Shown: positions 16,790-25,840 of the stretch, in pieces
Position numbering within the stretch: position 1 is the stretch's first letter
Layout of the letters: every line of letters starts with the position of its first letter
Source: CAZOZZ01 sp965262425
Lineage (GTDB): Bacteria > Acidobacteriota > Terriglobia > 20CM-2-55-15
Assembly: GCA_965262425.1 (NCBI GenBank)
Contig: OZ253536.1
Coordinates: forward strand, 620,001 to 684,000
Length of the DNA stretch: 64,000 bases
Reading direction: 5' to 3'
The notes under the pieces: model-generated
Databases searched by the model: none
Seen by the model: only the letters and a program-made list of their open reading frames with translations
What the model was told of the DNA's origin: nothing
Made by a program: the position numbers and the translations under genes

Positions 16790-17051
16790 CCTCGCTACTC
16801 CCTGGGAATGCAGATGGAAGACTTTGTCCGTGCTTGGAGCTCCGTCGCTGAATCGTTCTCGTCAACCGAGTCAAAAAGCCGCTGGATAGGGCCGGCGAAC
16901 AGGTCGTCACCGACATAGCCGAAGATCGTCGCATCCTCGTGGAAGGCGGGTTTGATGTCGTCGCCTCTGCCGGATGTTGCGCCATCGACGTAGTGCTGGA
17001 CGACGTTGGAGATCACGTCGTATCGGTCACGTTTAGAGTTGCAGTACTCAT
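16790..17051 (-). pseudogene. Decayed duplicate of the NTF2-like gene
   Basis: From ATG 17051 the sequence parallels the intact NTF2-like gene at 18270-18662 (MSTATLNVTD). One base is missing at codon 10, and about 60 codons between LQAR and KVFHLHS are deleted. Similar stretches include VVQHYVDGATSGRGDDIKPAF. The intact copy and this relic bracket the reductase gene, suggesting a tandem duplication followed by decay. Confidence 0.8.
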
Positions 17052-17127
17052 GAGTTCACCCTTGCCCCTAGTGTCGTTTATGTTCCGTTGACGCTTAGCC
17101 GTTCGCTGATGCGCGGACGGTCCCCGC

Positions 17128-18273
17128 TCACGAGATCTTGACCATCGTTTTGCCAAAGTTCTCGCCGCGCAGCATGCCGATGAAGGCGTCCACGGAGCTG
17201 TCCAGTCCGTGGGTGACGGTCTCGCGATACTTGAGCTTGCCCTCTTTGATCCAGCCCGACATGGTTCGCAACGCCTCGCCGGCATCCGGCTGCCGAGCAG
17301 CAAGCTCGAAAAAATGGAAGAATCGGAACCCCTCGGTGGAGCCTTCCTCGCCGAGGTCCTTCAGCCCCGCCTCGCGCAGCCGCTTCAGCGGTGTTGCCTG
17401 TTGTTGTTCCCAGGGTGCGTTGTTCCTGGGGATGTTGTATTGGCTCACCCATCCGGCCACCGGCACGCGGCAACCTGAGTTCAGTAGAGGGATCACCGCC
17501 TCGAGCACTTCGCCGCCAACGTTCTCGAAGTAGACGTCGATGCCGTCGGGCACGGCCGCCGCCAGTGCGGTGGGAAGGTCGCCGGCCTTGTAGTCGACGC
17601 AAGCGTCGAAGCCGAGCTCCTCGACGCAGTACGCGCACTTCCGAGGCCCACCGGCGATGCCAACCACCCGGCAGCCGTGGATTTTCGCCAACTGCCCGAC
17701 GACTTGCCCGACCGCACCGCTGGCCGCGCTCACGACCACCGTTTCTCCCGCCTTGATGGTGGCCACGTTGAGCAGACCGGTATACGCAGCGTAGCCGGTC
17801 ATCCCCAGGATGCCGAGCGCGGTGGATGGTGGGCCGAGCGAGCCGTCCCACTTTTCGATGGGCATGGCCTCGTTGTCCCACTGCAAGTCTTCAGGCGTGC
17901 CGACACTGTATTCCTGCCAACCGTAGTAACCGACTACGAGATCGCCCTCGTTCCACGCACGCGCTCGGCTCTCCACCACCTCCGACACGGTGCCACCCAC
18001 GAGGGTGGAGCCCACGTTCCGCTTGTTGTTCATGGGGCCGGAGGCGTCGAGGCCGCGCATGTACGGGTCCAGCGTGAGCCACTTGGTACGGAGCAGCATC
18101 TGACCCTCGGCGATGGGCGGAACCTCCTCGGTCACCACCTCGAAATCGGAGGGCTTGGGCTCGCCCTCCGGATTCTTCTTCAGCACGATCCTGCGGTTGA
18201 CGACCCCGCCGCCTCGGGTACGGTCTTCAACTGGCTCGATCGCGAGTCCTTGCCTCGTCTTGACACTGTTCAC
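17128..18273 (-). CDS. NADP-dependent oxidoreductase, MDR superfamily (CurA/LTB4DH-like)
   Basis: The product of about 381 residues belongs to the zinc-independent medium-chain reductases that reduce alkenals and similar enones. Typical segments are DPYMRGLDASGPMNNKR near the N-terminus, the cofactor-binding loop ASGAVGQVVGQLAK, and YFENVGGEVLEAV. The start is taken as GTG 18273, because it overlaps the stop of the upstream NTF2-like gene as GTGA, a coupling arrangement. An in-frame upstream extension to 18327 would run through that gene. The two genes form an operon behind a palindromic operator at 18680-18703. Confidence 0.85.
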   Translation of the reverse strand: MNSVKTRQGLAIEPVEDRTRGGGVVNRRIVLKKNPEGEPKPSDFEVVTEEVPPIAEGQMLLRTKWLTLDPYMRGLDASGPMNNKRNVGSTLVGGTVSEVVESRARAWNEGDLVVGYYGWQEYSVGTPEDLQWDNEAMPIEKWDGSLGPPSTALGILGMTGYAAYTGLLNVATIKAGETVVVSAASGAVGQVVGQLAKIHGCRVVGIAGGPRKCAYCVEELGFDACVDYKAGDLPTALAAAVPDGIDVYFENVGGEVLEAVIPLLNSGCRVPVAGWVSQYNIPRNNAPWEQQQATPLKRLREAGLKDLGEEGSTEGFRFFHFFELAARQPDAGEALRTMSGWIKEGKLKYRETVTHGLDSSVDAFIGMLRGENFGKTMVKIS

Positions 18274-18662
18274 GGTGTTTGTCCCCCTGAGGAGTGCAGA
18301 TGAAAGACCTTGTTCATGATCTTCCACTCCCCGTCGACTTTGAGCAGGGTGAACAAGTCGGTGTACCGGTGACCGGTCCAGTTGTGGAGTTCAAGCCGCA
18401 CGGTGGCGACCGTGTCAATGAGGTCGATGCTGGCGATCCGTGCCTGGAGTCCCGTCGCCGGACCGTTCCCGTCATTCCAGGCAAAGAGCTGTTGGATGGG
18501 GCCGGCGAACAAGTCGGCACCGGCATAACCGAAGATCGTCGCGTCCTCGTGGAAGGCGGGCTTCATGTCGTCGCCTTTGCCGGATTTTGCGCCATCGATG
18601 TAGTGCTGGACGACGTCGGCGATCACGTCGTACTCGGTCACGGTTAAAGTTGCAGTACTCAC
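18270..18662 (-). CDS. NTF2-like (SnoaL/lumazine-binding type) protein
   Basis: This is a 130-residue cone-shaped NTF2-fold protein. The N-terminal helix IADVVQHYIDGAKSGKGDDMKPAFHEDATIFGY and the C-terminal WTGHRYTDLFTLLKVDGEWKIMNKVFH are characteristic of the group with polyketide-cyclase or detoxification-type members. It is the first gene of a two-gene unit with an MDR reductase (GTGA overlap). The promoter region carries overlapping palindromes, so it is probably under a TetR-type or similar repressor not present in the window. Confidence 0.8.
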   Translation of the reverse strand: MSTATLTVTEYDVIADVVQHYIDGAKSGKGDDMKPAFHEDATIFGYAGADLFAGPIQQLFAWNDGNGPATGLQARIASIDLIDTVATVRLELHNWTGHRYTDLFTLLKVDGEWKIMNKVFHLHSSGGQTP

Positions 18663-18679
18663 GAGTTCTCTCCTTACTT

Positions 18680-18703
18680 GGTTCTAGAACCGGTATCGGT
18701 TCT
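18680..18703 (-). promoter_or_regulatory. Overlapping palindromes, probable repressor operator
   Basis: GGTTCTAGAACC (18680-18691) is a perfect palindrome. AGAACCG-GTAT-CGGTTCT (18686-18703) is a second perfect inverted repeat overlapping it. They lie 18-41 bp upstream of the NTF2-like start codon, the usual place for a TetR-family operator. No regulator gene is adjacent. Confidence 0.6.
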
Positions 18704-18756
18704 AAGGTTTTTGAAGAATCTTCGTTTCAGCGGGAGCTGAGCCGGGATGACCAGCC

Positions 18757-18789
18757 CTACGAGACCGGCACCCCTTCCTTCAGTTCTCC
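18757..18789 (-). pseudogene. Kinase C-terminal tail relic (1 of 5)
   Basis: On the minus strand this reads GELKEGVPVS-stop. It matches the last residues of the TolB-tailed kinases seen elsewhere in the window (ELKERVPVP at 48407; also 36745, 39962, 62196). No other part of the gene remains here. Confidence 0.45.
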
Positions 18790-18831
18790 ATGGCAACACC
18801 GGAGCGAGCCCGATAGAAGAGCTCACGTCCG

Positions 18832-18942
18832 TCAGGCTCCAACACCGTCTGCGAGGACTCCTTTGTCCTCTACAACCAATGACAAATCATTGGTGTCGGT
18901 GTCGTAGAGGTAGCCGTAGATGTTGACGTGTTGTGGCGTACC
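18832..18942 (-). pseudogene. C-terminal fragment, possibly carbonic anhydrase
   Basis: The minus strand encodes TPQHVNIYGYLYDTDTNDLSL and a short acidic tail before TGA at 18832-18834. The H-V-x-(I/V)-Y-G-x-(L/V)-Y-D pattern resembles the C-terminus of beta-carbonic anhydrases. The fragment starts exactly at the IS3 border at 18943. The other side of the IS3 does not continue the gene, so it was cut by a rearrangement. Confidence 0.35.
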
Positions 18943-18972
18943 TGAACCGCCCCGGGTTTCCCGGAGACCGTT

Positions 18973-19884
18973 TTAGTTGACTCCGGCCACGGTGACTGGA
19001 GTTGCTTCGTTGCGATAGTACACCTGCTCGAACTCGACTGGAGGAATGTATCCGATCGGTTCGAGAAGGCGGTGCTCGTTGTACCAGGACACCCAGTCGA
19101 GTGTCGCGTACTCCACATCGTCAAGACCTCGCCAGGGCCCCTCTCTTCGAATGACTTCGGTCTTGAATAACCCGATTACAGATTCGGCCATGGCATTGTC
19201 GTAGGAGTCCCCGATGCTCCCAACCGACGGCTCAATTCCGGCCTCGGCCAATCGTTCCGTATACCGAATCGACAGATATTGGACGCCGCGGTCGCTGTGA
19301 TGAATCAAACCTTCAGTGTCAGGGCGCGACCAGAGGGCCTGCTCCAGCGCATCCAAGGCAATGTCAGTCTTTAGCGAATGCATCGTTCGCCAACCGACGA
19401 TCTTTCGGGAGAAGACATCGATGACGAATGCGACGTAAACAAACCCTCGCCATGTTGCAACATACGTGAGATCCGCGATCCACAGCTCATTGGGACGGGT
19501 CGCGCTGAAGTCCCGATCCACAAGATCGGCGGGTCTGCGAGCTACTTCATTCTGGATAGTGGTCTTGATCTTCCGGCCCCGAACCACGCCTTCAAGCCCC
19601 ATTTCCCGCATCAATCGTTCAACGGTACAACGGGCAACGTCTGTGTTCTCGCGATTCAATTGCTTCCAGACCTTGCGGACGCCATAGACCTGACGGTTTT
19701 CCCTCCAGACCCGATCGATCTCGACTCGAAGCTTCGCGTCGCGCTTCGCACGCGCGGGCAATCGATCTGGATTCTTTTCCCGTGCCTGGTGCTCGTAGAA
19801 CGTCGATGGGGCGATCGGCAGCACACTGCAGATCGACTCGACCCCATACCGGCCTCGATTCGTCTCGATGAAATCCGCCATCAC
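18973..19884 (-). CDS. IS3 transposase OrfB (DDE)
   Basis: This 303-residue integrase-core protein contains the HTH_21-type N-terminus (IETNRGRYGVESICSVL, YGVRKVWKQLNRE) and the rve catalytic domain with WIADLTYVATW, SDRGVQYLS and DSYDNAMAESV. It overlaps orfA by 4 bp, so it is made as an OrfAB fusion by frameshifting or by coupled translation. It differs from the copy at 54016-54927 at very few residues (ID versus IE near residue 55). Confidence 0.92.
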   Translation of the reverse strand: MMADFIETNRGRYGVESICSVLPIAPSTFYEHQAREKNPDRLPARAKRDAKLRVEIDRVWRENRQVYGVRKVWKQLNRENTDVARCTVERLMREMGLEGVVRGRKIKTTIQNEVARRPADLVDRDFSATRPNELWIADLTYVATWRGFVYVAFVIDVFSRKIVGWRTMHSLKTDIALDALEQALWSRPDTEGLIHHSDRGVQYLSIRYTERLAEAGIEPSVGSIGDSYDNAMAESVIGLFKTEVIRREGPWRGLDDVEYATLDWVSWYNEHRLLEPIGYIPPVEFEQVYYRNEATPVTVAGVN

Positions 19885-20213
19885 CGGGGTCGGCGGTCGA
19901 GTTCCGCCTGTGCGAAAAACGCTGACGCCTTGCGCAGGATCTCGTTCGCTCGTTTCAGCTCACGATTCTCCCGTTCCAGTTCCTTTAGCCGTTGTTTCTC
20001 GTCCTTGGTCAGGCCCCCACGTTGGCCCATATCACGCTCTGTTTGCCGGACCCACTTACGCAGTGTTTCTGGGGTACAACCGATCTTCGCAGCGATCGAC
20101 GCCATTGCCGCCCACTGTGAGGCGTACTCCCCCTGGTGCTCGGCCACCATTCGTACCGCACGTTCCCGAACCTCGGGTGCATATCTGCTTGCTCTTCCCA
20201 TAATGACTCCCAT
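19881..20213 (-). CDS. IS3 transposase OrfA (HTH)
   Basis: This is a 110-residue DNA-binding protein with helix-turn-helix region WAAMASIAAKIGCTPETLRKW and a C-terminal leucine-zipper-like helix (LKELERENRELKRANEIL). It recognises the element ends and pairs with OrfB. It is identical to the copy at 53687-54019. Confidence 0.92.
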   Translation of the reverse strand: MGVIMGRASRYAPEVRERAVRMVAEHQGEYASQWAAMASIAAKIGCTPETLRKWVRQTERDMGQRGGLTKDEKQRLKELERENRELKRANEILRKASAFFAQAELDRRPR

Positions 20214-20504
20214 CTTCTCAAGTAATGGAGTCTCCGGGAAACCCGGGGCGGTTCAGTTCGCTCAGATTTACGCGAACCTTCAACAAATCCCTCTGCGCTG
20301 TTAATCACTTCTTCTCAGACATCCCAACCTTCCCGTCTTTGGTCGGGATAGCTGTCTCTGTAATCCGATTTCACCTCACCATTCCTTGCAACACCCGTCA
20401 TCCAGGCCCACTTTCTCAGCTCAGTCGGCATCTTTGCTCCCGCCAACCAGCTTCCGACGCCTTTTCCTTCTCCTAAATGCAGTCTTGGGCACCATTCATG
20501 AGAA

Positions 20505-21887
20505 ATGCGGGCTAGCGGTATCCCGCGCCTTGAACAAGCATCACTCGATATGCGTGCCCTTTTCTTTGTGTTAGCGGCAGCAATCGGTTCCGGTCTTCTA
20601 TTTGGGCTGATACCAGCACTACAAAACCCACGGACAGAGGCCCTTCTTGGTAGGGCCGCAGCCGGTAGAGGCGGCCTGATCCGTCATTCACTCGTGGTGA
20701 CGCAGATTGCGATTTCTTTAGTTCTGCTGACCGGTGCCGGACTGTTGGTGCAGAGCCTGTGGAACCTCCAGAGTGTGCCGCTTGGCATGCACACCGAGCG
20801 CTTGGTCACTGCCTCGATCGTGCTTGGCCGGCAAGGGTACCCCACGCCGAGACAGCAGTTGGCATTCTTCGACGAACTTGAGTCTCGTTTAAGGAATTCT
20901 CCAGGGCTTGGAGACGTAGTCGTTTCCGATTCCGTGCCGCTGGCAGGAAGCGTTGGTGACGTGATGTCACCGGAGAGCAGCCGGTCCATGTTGTTTGCGA
21001 ACATTGAGGTCGAAGGCCGATCGGCTTCCATAGAGGGTACCGGGGGGCAGGTTGCCTGGCGCTGGGTGACTCCCGAGTACTTCCGTATTCTCGACATCCC
21101 GATTCTTCGCGGCCGTACTTTCGTTGAAGACGATCGGACCCAGGATATCGTCATTGTGAGCGATTCTCTTGCTCGCCGCCTCTTCCCGAGCGACGATGCA
21201 GTTGGCAAACGGATGCGGTGGGGCATGCAGGGGCCGTGGAATACCATCGTTGGAGTCGCAGGCAACGTCAAGAACAACCCGGACCTAGCCAGTGCGGACG
21301 ATCCCGAGTATTACGTACCGCGCAAATACAACAGCGATCGGGGTGCATCACGACAGGCAAGCATCATCCTGCGGACGCCTCTTGACCTGAAAGTCGTATC
21401 CGACACCGTAAGGGACGAAGTCGCAGAGATTGACGCGACATTGCCAGTAGACATACAAACCATGGACCAGCGGGTTAGTGCGCTTGCCGATCGCCCACGG
21501 TTCAATGCAGTACTGTTGGTTGCGTTTTCGATCACAGGTCTCTTGCTGGCAGCGATCGGACTTTACGGGGTGATTTCGTTCTTAGTTGTGCAGAGAACGC
21601 AGGAAATCGGTGTCCGAATGGCGCTCGGGGCGACGCCTCGAAGTATCGTTGGACTTGTACTCTCCCATGCCATGGGTTGGACAGCTGGCGGTATGGTCAT
21701 CGGGCTAATTGGGTCATTGTTTGCGACTCGCCTGCTGAGAAGTCTCTTGTTCCAGGTGCCGGAGCGAGATATGTGGACGCTCTTCTCAACGATGGCAGTG
21801 CTACTTGTAGTTGCGGCTGCCGCTGCTTGGGTGCCGTCGGCTCGCGCCTCGCGTACGGATCCAATAATCGCGCTGAGACAAGATTGA
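20505..21887 (+). pseudogene. ADOP-type FtsX permease, N-terminal half missing
   Basis: The 460-residue frame starts inside a membrane domain (MRALFFVLAAAIGSGLLFGLIPALQ). It continues through a transmembrane linker (RHSLVVTQIAISLVLLTGAGLLVQSLWNL), a MacB-like periplasmic domain and the last FtsX domain, ending in the canonical DPIIALRQD. Complete ADOPs have about 800 residues with two such halves, so the first half is lost. The remaining half is free of stops and could still be made, but no ATPase partner is adjacent. Confidence 0.8.
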
Positions 21888-22062
21888 AGGATGGTCCAGA
21901 TGCAAGGGACCGTCAGATATGGCGGTGGTGATCGATCCGCTCTGAACCTGATCTGACATAACGGCGTTTGTAGGGAGTATGGGATAGCGCGTTGCGATCA
22001 GCGGGTCTTGACGCTGAGTTGCGGGCCAGATTGGGGCAGCGCCCGCGGTACAAACGGCAGAC

Positions 22063-22611
22063 TCATTCAGCATCCGAAGGCTCTGGTCTTGCATCACTGA
22101 GTGCTCGCTTGATAAACGCTGTCTTACCGACAATATAGGTTCCAACATCGGAGCCACAACGGACCGCGAGCTCAGCCTTCAGCTTTCCGTACTCGCGTGC
22201 AACCGCTGGATTCACGCGCAGGTAGTCGCGAAACGCGATCGGATCGTTCCACAGATCACTGCGGACTTCCGCCAGATGAACGTGATATCTCTGTCCGTCA
22301 GGTGCAACCCGCCAAAGAAAACGTCTGTCTGGCAACGCTACTTCGGCTTCGGGCACGTATTCATAGCCGCTCTCTTGGAGCATCTCGATGCAAGCAAGGG
22401 CGTCATCCAGATGTTCGATCGCCATGGCAATGTCGATTACGGGCTTAGCACGAGTGTTGGGCACGGATGTGCTCCCGATGTGCTGAATGTCAACTATCCG
22501 CTCATTAACTTCCAGTGTCAGGCGGTTCCGCTCTGCCTTATACAAGGCCGGCCACGCTGTGTCATAGTCCTCAACGACAAGCGGTCGGTTAAGGTTTGAA
22601 TAGACGCTCAT
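22063..22611 (-). CDS. GrpB/Dephospho-CoA-kinase-like nucleotidyltransferase-fold protein
   Basis: The 182-residue product has the GrpB (UPF0157) hallmarks DYDTAWPALYKAE, DIQHIGSTSVPNTRAKPVIDI and WRVAPDGQRYHVHL. GrpB proteins share the nucleotidyltransferase fold; their reaction is not established. The length is normal. It is the most downstream of five minus-strand single-domain genes between 22 and 26.4 kb, and it starts only 18 bp after the GTTAGGT-type site bordering its neighbour. Confidence 0.88.
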   Translation of the reverse strand: MSVYSNLNRPLVVEDYDTAWPALYKAERNRLTLEVNERIVDIQHIGSTSVPNTRAKPVIDIAMAIEHLDDALACIEMLQESGYEYVPEAEVALPDRRFLWRVAPDGQRYHVHLAEVRSDLWNDPIAFRDYLRVNPAVAREYGKLKAELAVRCGSDVGTYIVGKTAFIKRALSDARPEPSDAE

Positions 22612-22628
22612 CTTTTCGATAGCCGCTT

Positions 22629-22639
22629 GTTAGGTGGCG
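22629..22639 (+). repeat. Core-site-like inverted repeat, left of the adenylyltransferase gene
   Basis: GTTAGGTGGCG here is the exact inverse of CGCCACCTAAC at 23423-23433, so the gene between them is bracketed by an 11-bp inverted repeat. The pattern GTTRRRY...RYYYAAC is how the core sites around an integron cassette appear. A similar GTTAGGCGGCG lies at 25799. Confidence 0.5.
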
Positions 22640-22648
22640 ACAGCCGCA

Positions 22649-23392
22649 TCACGCAATCTCTCCGTCCACCACATCCAAGAACCGTAACACCTCGACTTGA
22701 TCCAAGCGATCGCTCTGACCACCGCAGCGAAGTGCCAGCGCCGCCTCGATCACCGGCATGCCTCCGCGACGAGCGATAACCCATTGGCCTCCCGCCGTCT
22801 TTGACCCCATGACACCTTCCGCCAGAAAGCGCCAGGCGCGGCAGGCATTCAACACCGCGAAAGCTCCCGTCGGATCATGAAATGGATCATGAATACGCGT
22901 TCGATGCCACGTTACGACGTCTGCCAACACCGAACGCAATGCACCCTTGTCGATTGATCCAATTATCTGCCGTGGACCTGGCCCAAACACGGTTCGACCA
23001 TAATGACGCAACACAAATAGATCGACGAGAAGATCGGCACTCTTCTCGGCACCGGTCAATTCTGTCCGCCACGTCGGCCCTGTAACGAAGCCGAACATTG
23101 CTCGCGGCAGCGGCGGCGTAGCCCCGACAGATTCTCCATCGAATGCGATCAGATCCAATCCCTTGCCGGGACACGGCAATTCCTCATTGTCCAAGTGGAC
23201 CGAGAGCGTCGATAACTGTGCCGTTGTCGGGGTATCGCGCAGAAAGAGGGCGACATCAACGTCGCTCATGTCTGGATGAAAATCGTCGAACGCGATCGAC
23301 CCGCCTACCGCAATAGTGTTTACGTCATCATTTAGAATCGACCGGATCGAGCGGACGAGATCTTGTAGATAAAGTGCGAGATTGTTTTCCAT
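22649..23392 (-). CDS. Aminoglycoside nucleotidyltransferase-like protein
   Basis: The product of about 247 residues carries the nucleotidyltransferase signature GGSIAFDDFHPDMSDVDVALFL (Gly-Ser followed by D-x-D) as in ANT(3'')/ANT(9) enzymes. Its helical C-terminal half contains LNACRAWRFL, matching the second ANT domain. It could adenylylate an aminoglycoside, but the resistance spectrum cannot be read from the sequence. The start is placed at ATG 23392. The gene is bounded by 11-bp inverted repeats at 22629 and 23423, resembling a mobile cassette. Confidence 0.7.
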   Translation of the reverse strand: MENNLALYLQDLVRSIRSILNDDVNTIAVGGSIAFDDFHPDMSDVDVALFLRDTPTTAQLSTLSVHLDNEELPCPGKGLDLIAFDGESVGATPPLPRAMFGFVTGPTWRTELTGAEKSADLLVDLFVLRHYGRTVFGPGPRQIIGSIDKGALRSVLADVVTWHRTRIHDPFHDPTGAFAVLNACRAWRFLAEGVMGSKTAGGQWVIARRGGMPVIEAALALRCGGQSDRLDQVEVLRFLDVVDGEIA

Positions 23393-23422
23393 ATGTCGGA
23401 TCGTGAAAGCCGTCCATCCACG

Positions 23423-23433
23423 CGCCACCTAAC
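23423..23433 (-). repeat. Core-site-like inverted repeat, right of the adenylyltransferase gene
   Basis: CGCCACCTAAC mirrors 22629-22639. Between here and the next gene (23434-23719) there are two hairpin-forming stretches, GCGCCATAC...GTATGGC...GGCGC and GCGCATGAGG...CCTTATGCGC. No gene is seen in that gap. Confidence 0.45.
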
Positions 23434-23719
23434 GAATTATCCGGAATTAGATAGCGCCATACCAAGGTCAAAGGTGTGGTGTATGGCCAGCGGCGCATGA
23501 GGTTCCGGGGCCTTATGCGCACTTACTTCAGAGCGACATCCGACCTGCACGATATCTTGCACTATGTGCCTATATAACACCAAGAGTGTGCGGCGGTGGT
23601 TTCAGTCTCCCATGAGCGCCGGCTTTTCGGACAAATGGCAAAGTTACTCCCCGGAAACGCCGCTGGGAGAAGTTAAAGCCTACTGCCATACAGCGGCAGG
23701 TGGTCTTGAAATGAGTCCG

Positions 23720-24433
23720 TTATGCTCTTGAATAAGCTCCGTCCTTCAAGACCGGGGCGCAGTCTTCGATGTCCACTTCCGCTATGGGGGGAATGTCATT
23801 CTCGAATCCCATAGCGATCAATTCCTTACCTGAACTGCAGCGTTTGAGTGAGCTGATGAGGCTACCCTCCACACTTACGTAGGTACTCATGGCGGCCTGG
23901 GATTCTGGAGACAAGGTGCCGGAAAGATAACGAATAATAGCGCCAGCACCAATGAAATCTTCGAGGGCAGGACGAAGGCTGTCATCATTCGGCCAACGTT
24001 CGCCAGCAGGTACAACTGCGACCTTCCTTCCGCAACGGGACGCGGCTTCGGCAACGGCCTTGGAGTTCCTGAGACACCCTGCGAATGTTGGGATGTCGCC
24101 AGTCGAAAGGGACAAGGTCGCTCCATTCGGAGATGGCAACACAAGGCGAGAACCGGGTGGGATGGACATTAGAGACACTGGCGACAATGAGTACTTACTC
24201 TTGCCGCGGGACCCAGCAAGTTCGCCACCAATGGAGTCGGCAAACTCAATGCTGGAGTCATCCTTCCATCGATATGGATGCACGTATGCGCCTCGGGCCG
24301 TACCCACCACAACAGCTGTAGAGAAGGACATGACGTCGACGATGATGATCGCGTCGCTGATCGGAGCAAGATTCGCGACACCGTTGAGACCCCATTCGCA
24401 ACGAACATCGAATTCAGATTGATCAAAGGTCAT
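23720..24433 (-). CDS. 2-phosphosulfolactate phosphatase-like (ComB) protein
   Basis: The product of about 237 residues contains IIIVDVMSFSTAVVVGTARGA, LVLPSPNGATLS and VAVVPAGERW, the characteristic run of ComB-type phosphatases. ComB proteins dephosphorylate 2-phosphosulfolactate in coenzyme M synthesis in archaea and occur widely in bacteria with unclear substrates. The start ATG 24433 (MTFDQSEF) fits the family; frame upstream to 24595 looks non-coding. It is one of the possible cassette genes. Confidence 0.75.
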   Translation of the reverse strand: MTFDQSEFDVRCEWGLNGVANLAPISDAIIIVDVMSFSTAVVVGTARGAYVHPYRWKDDSSIEFADSIGGELAGSRGKSKYSLSPVSLMSIPPGSRLVLPSPNGATLSLSTGDIPTFAGCLRNSKAVAEAASRCGRKVAVVPAGERWPNDDSLRPALEDFIGAGAIIRYLSGTLSPESQAAMSTYVSVEGSLISSLKRCSSGKELIAMGFENDIPPIAEVDIEDCAPVLKDGAYSRA

Positions 24434-24856
24434 TTCATCACCGTCCATACTGCCAAATAGACAGTTCTGTATAGTTCCCAAAACACTACGGCTCCCGAAG
24501 CAGCAACCTCTGAAAATGTGCAGTTCGTGCCAGTTCCTTCCTGAGCTACGTTGCAGGGGCTCGCAGTCCATTTCCAACGTGCGCTGCTGGACCATGACTC
24601 GTCCCCGCGCCGTCTCTTCAAGAATCTAATCATGGGCGGAGATTCGGTCAAACAGAATCCGAACGGTGTGCTGGGAATCAGCTAAGGAACCGAAGTCGGC
24701 ATGTGGTTCAACGACTACAGGCTGCCAGCTCGACACAACGGCGTATATGGGGATCTGGAAGCCATTTACGACTGGGTAGGTTGAGCCAAAACAGACAACG
24801 TGCGGCGCTCGTCGGGCTGAAGCGCCGTCATGCGTCCTTTTGCACATGTTTTTTTC
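24434..24856. other. Intergenic stretch without a recognised gene
   Basis: No supported gene is seen. Near 24811-24833 there is a short hairpin, GGCGCT...AGCGCC in inverted form, of the kind found between the small genes of this cluster. The stretch ends in a run of T that forms part of the target of the 317-bp element copy 3. Confidence 0.3.
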
Positions 24857-25173
24857 GCCTCCTCCGCAGAATTTGTGGGCAGTCCAAAGGCCTGTGCGCA
24901 CATAAGTAATTGAAACAAAGTACCTTATTCTTTTGTTCGACGGCGAATATTCCAGTACCCACTTCGGTCGGACGCCTACACCCGGTGCCCGGAGCCCCCG
25001 CCGGAGGCCCCGTTCCCCATCGCCCACACCAGCCGACACCGCGGAGCGCAGCCGAGGGTCAAGGCCGGCGCAGCCGCCGAGCTTGCGAGGGAAGCCTTGA
25101 GGCTTGGCGAGCACCGTGGTCTCCTCAAGCGGCGATGGAAGACGGTTTTACCCACAAATTCTGCGGAAGACCC
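24857..25173 (+). mobile_element. 317-bp non-autonomous element, copy 3
   Basis: The copy is the same length and orientation as copies 1, 2 and 5. The flanks are TTTTTTTC on the left and TTTTTTC on the right. This is an 8-bp duplication that has lost one T from the homopolymer, or a 7-bp duplication. It lies 5 bp beyond the stop codon of the P-loop kinase gene. Confidence 0.9.
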
Positions 25174-25178
25174 TTTTT

Positions 25179-25700
25179 TCAAACAGGTGCTGTGCCCAGC
25201 GACAGGTTCCCGCCGTTAATCATTGTTAGCTGAGCACCCTCATCGATTGATGGGGTCTCGAACAAGTCGATAAACACCTCAAGCATGTCGGGGTCAATCC
25301 GGAAATTGTATTTGGGCAGCCGAGCATTTCGCAGTTCGATTCGAACCCTCAGCATATCCACAGGTGTGCTCAGGTAGTGAGTCCTTGCGTCAGCGCCAAG
25401 TGCGTGGGCCAGATCGATATGCTGTTTCCGGTTATCTCGAAAAAAGAAACCATCGTCGAGAATGACATCGACTCCTCTGACGAGCAACGACGTTGCACTC
25501 TGCCAGATCAATTCCCGGCTCGCCAGTACCCGACGGACGTGTTCCTCGTGTCCAACTGACTCAATTGAATACGTACCAAAAGCTGTGATCAGCCAGTAGT
25601 CCAAGGAAAAATGGACGCTGTTTATGTCAGAACGCAGAGCTTTCGAGTATGTCGTCTTGCCGGAACAAGGCAATCCCGATATCAGGTGGGCCGTACCCAT
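25179..25700 (-). CDS. P-loop kinase-like protein (AAA_33 type)
   Basis: The product of about 173 residues starts MGTAHLISGLPCSGKTTYSKAL, a Walker A motif of small zeta-toxin/AAA_33-like nucleotide or sugar kinases. It continues with VDVILDDGFFFRDNRKQH (a Walker B-like stretch) and an arginine-rich lid (RVRIELRNARLPKYNFRID). The substrate is unknown; such proteins often phosphorylate small molecules or modify antibiotics. The start was placed at ATG 25700 because the P-loop then lies at residue 9 as usual. The mobile element lies just 5 bp after its stop. Confidence 0.75.
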   Translation of the reverse strand: MGTAHLISGLPCSGKTTYSKALRSDINSVHFSLDYWLITAFGTYSIESVGHEEHVRRVLASRELIWQSATSLLVRGVDVILDDGFFFRDNRKQHIDLAHALGADARTHYLSTPVDMLRVRIELRNARLPKYNFRIDPDMLEVFIDLFETPSIDEGAQLTMINGGNLSLGTAPV

Positions 25701-25840
25701 TGATTTGATTCGCGTCACATTGAGGCAAATAACCCGCAGCCTGTCCAACGTCGTTCCCTCGGGCCTGGATGGATTGTGGCAGCCGGGTTCATTACTTGGT
25801 TAGGCGGCGTGAATAGACAATCGTTCTACCAGCACGTCAC

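Larger units (their letters stand above)
18943..20255 (-). mobile_element. IS3-family element, copy X (1313 bp)
   Basis: The ends TGAACCGCCCCGGGTTTCCC and its inverse bound a 1313-bp element with orfA and orfB. The same element is at 53645-54957. Flanking triplets here are ACC and GTT and do not match, unlike the ATC/ATC of the other copy. Recombination has therefore replaced one flank. Confidence 0.92.
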
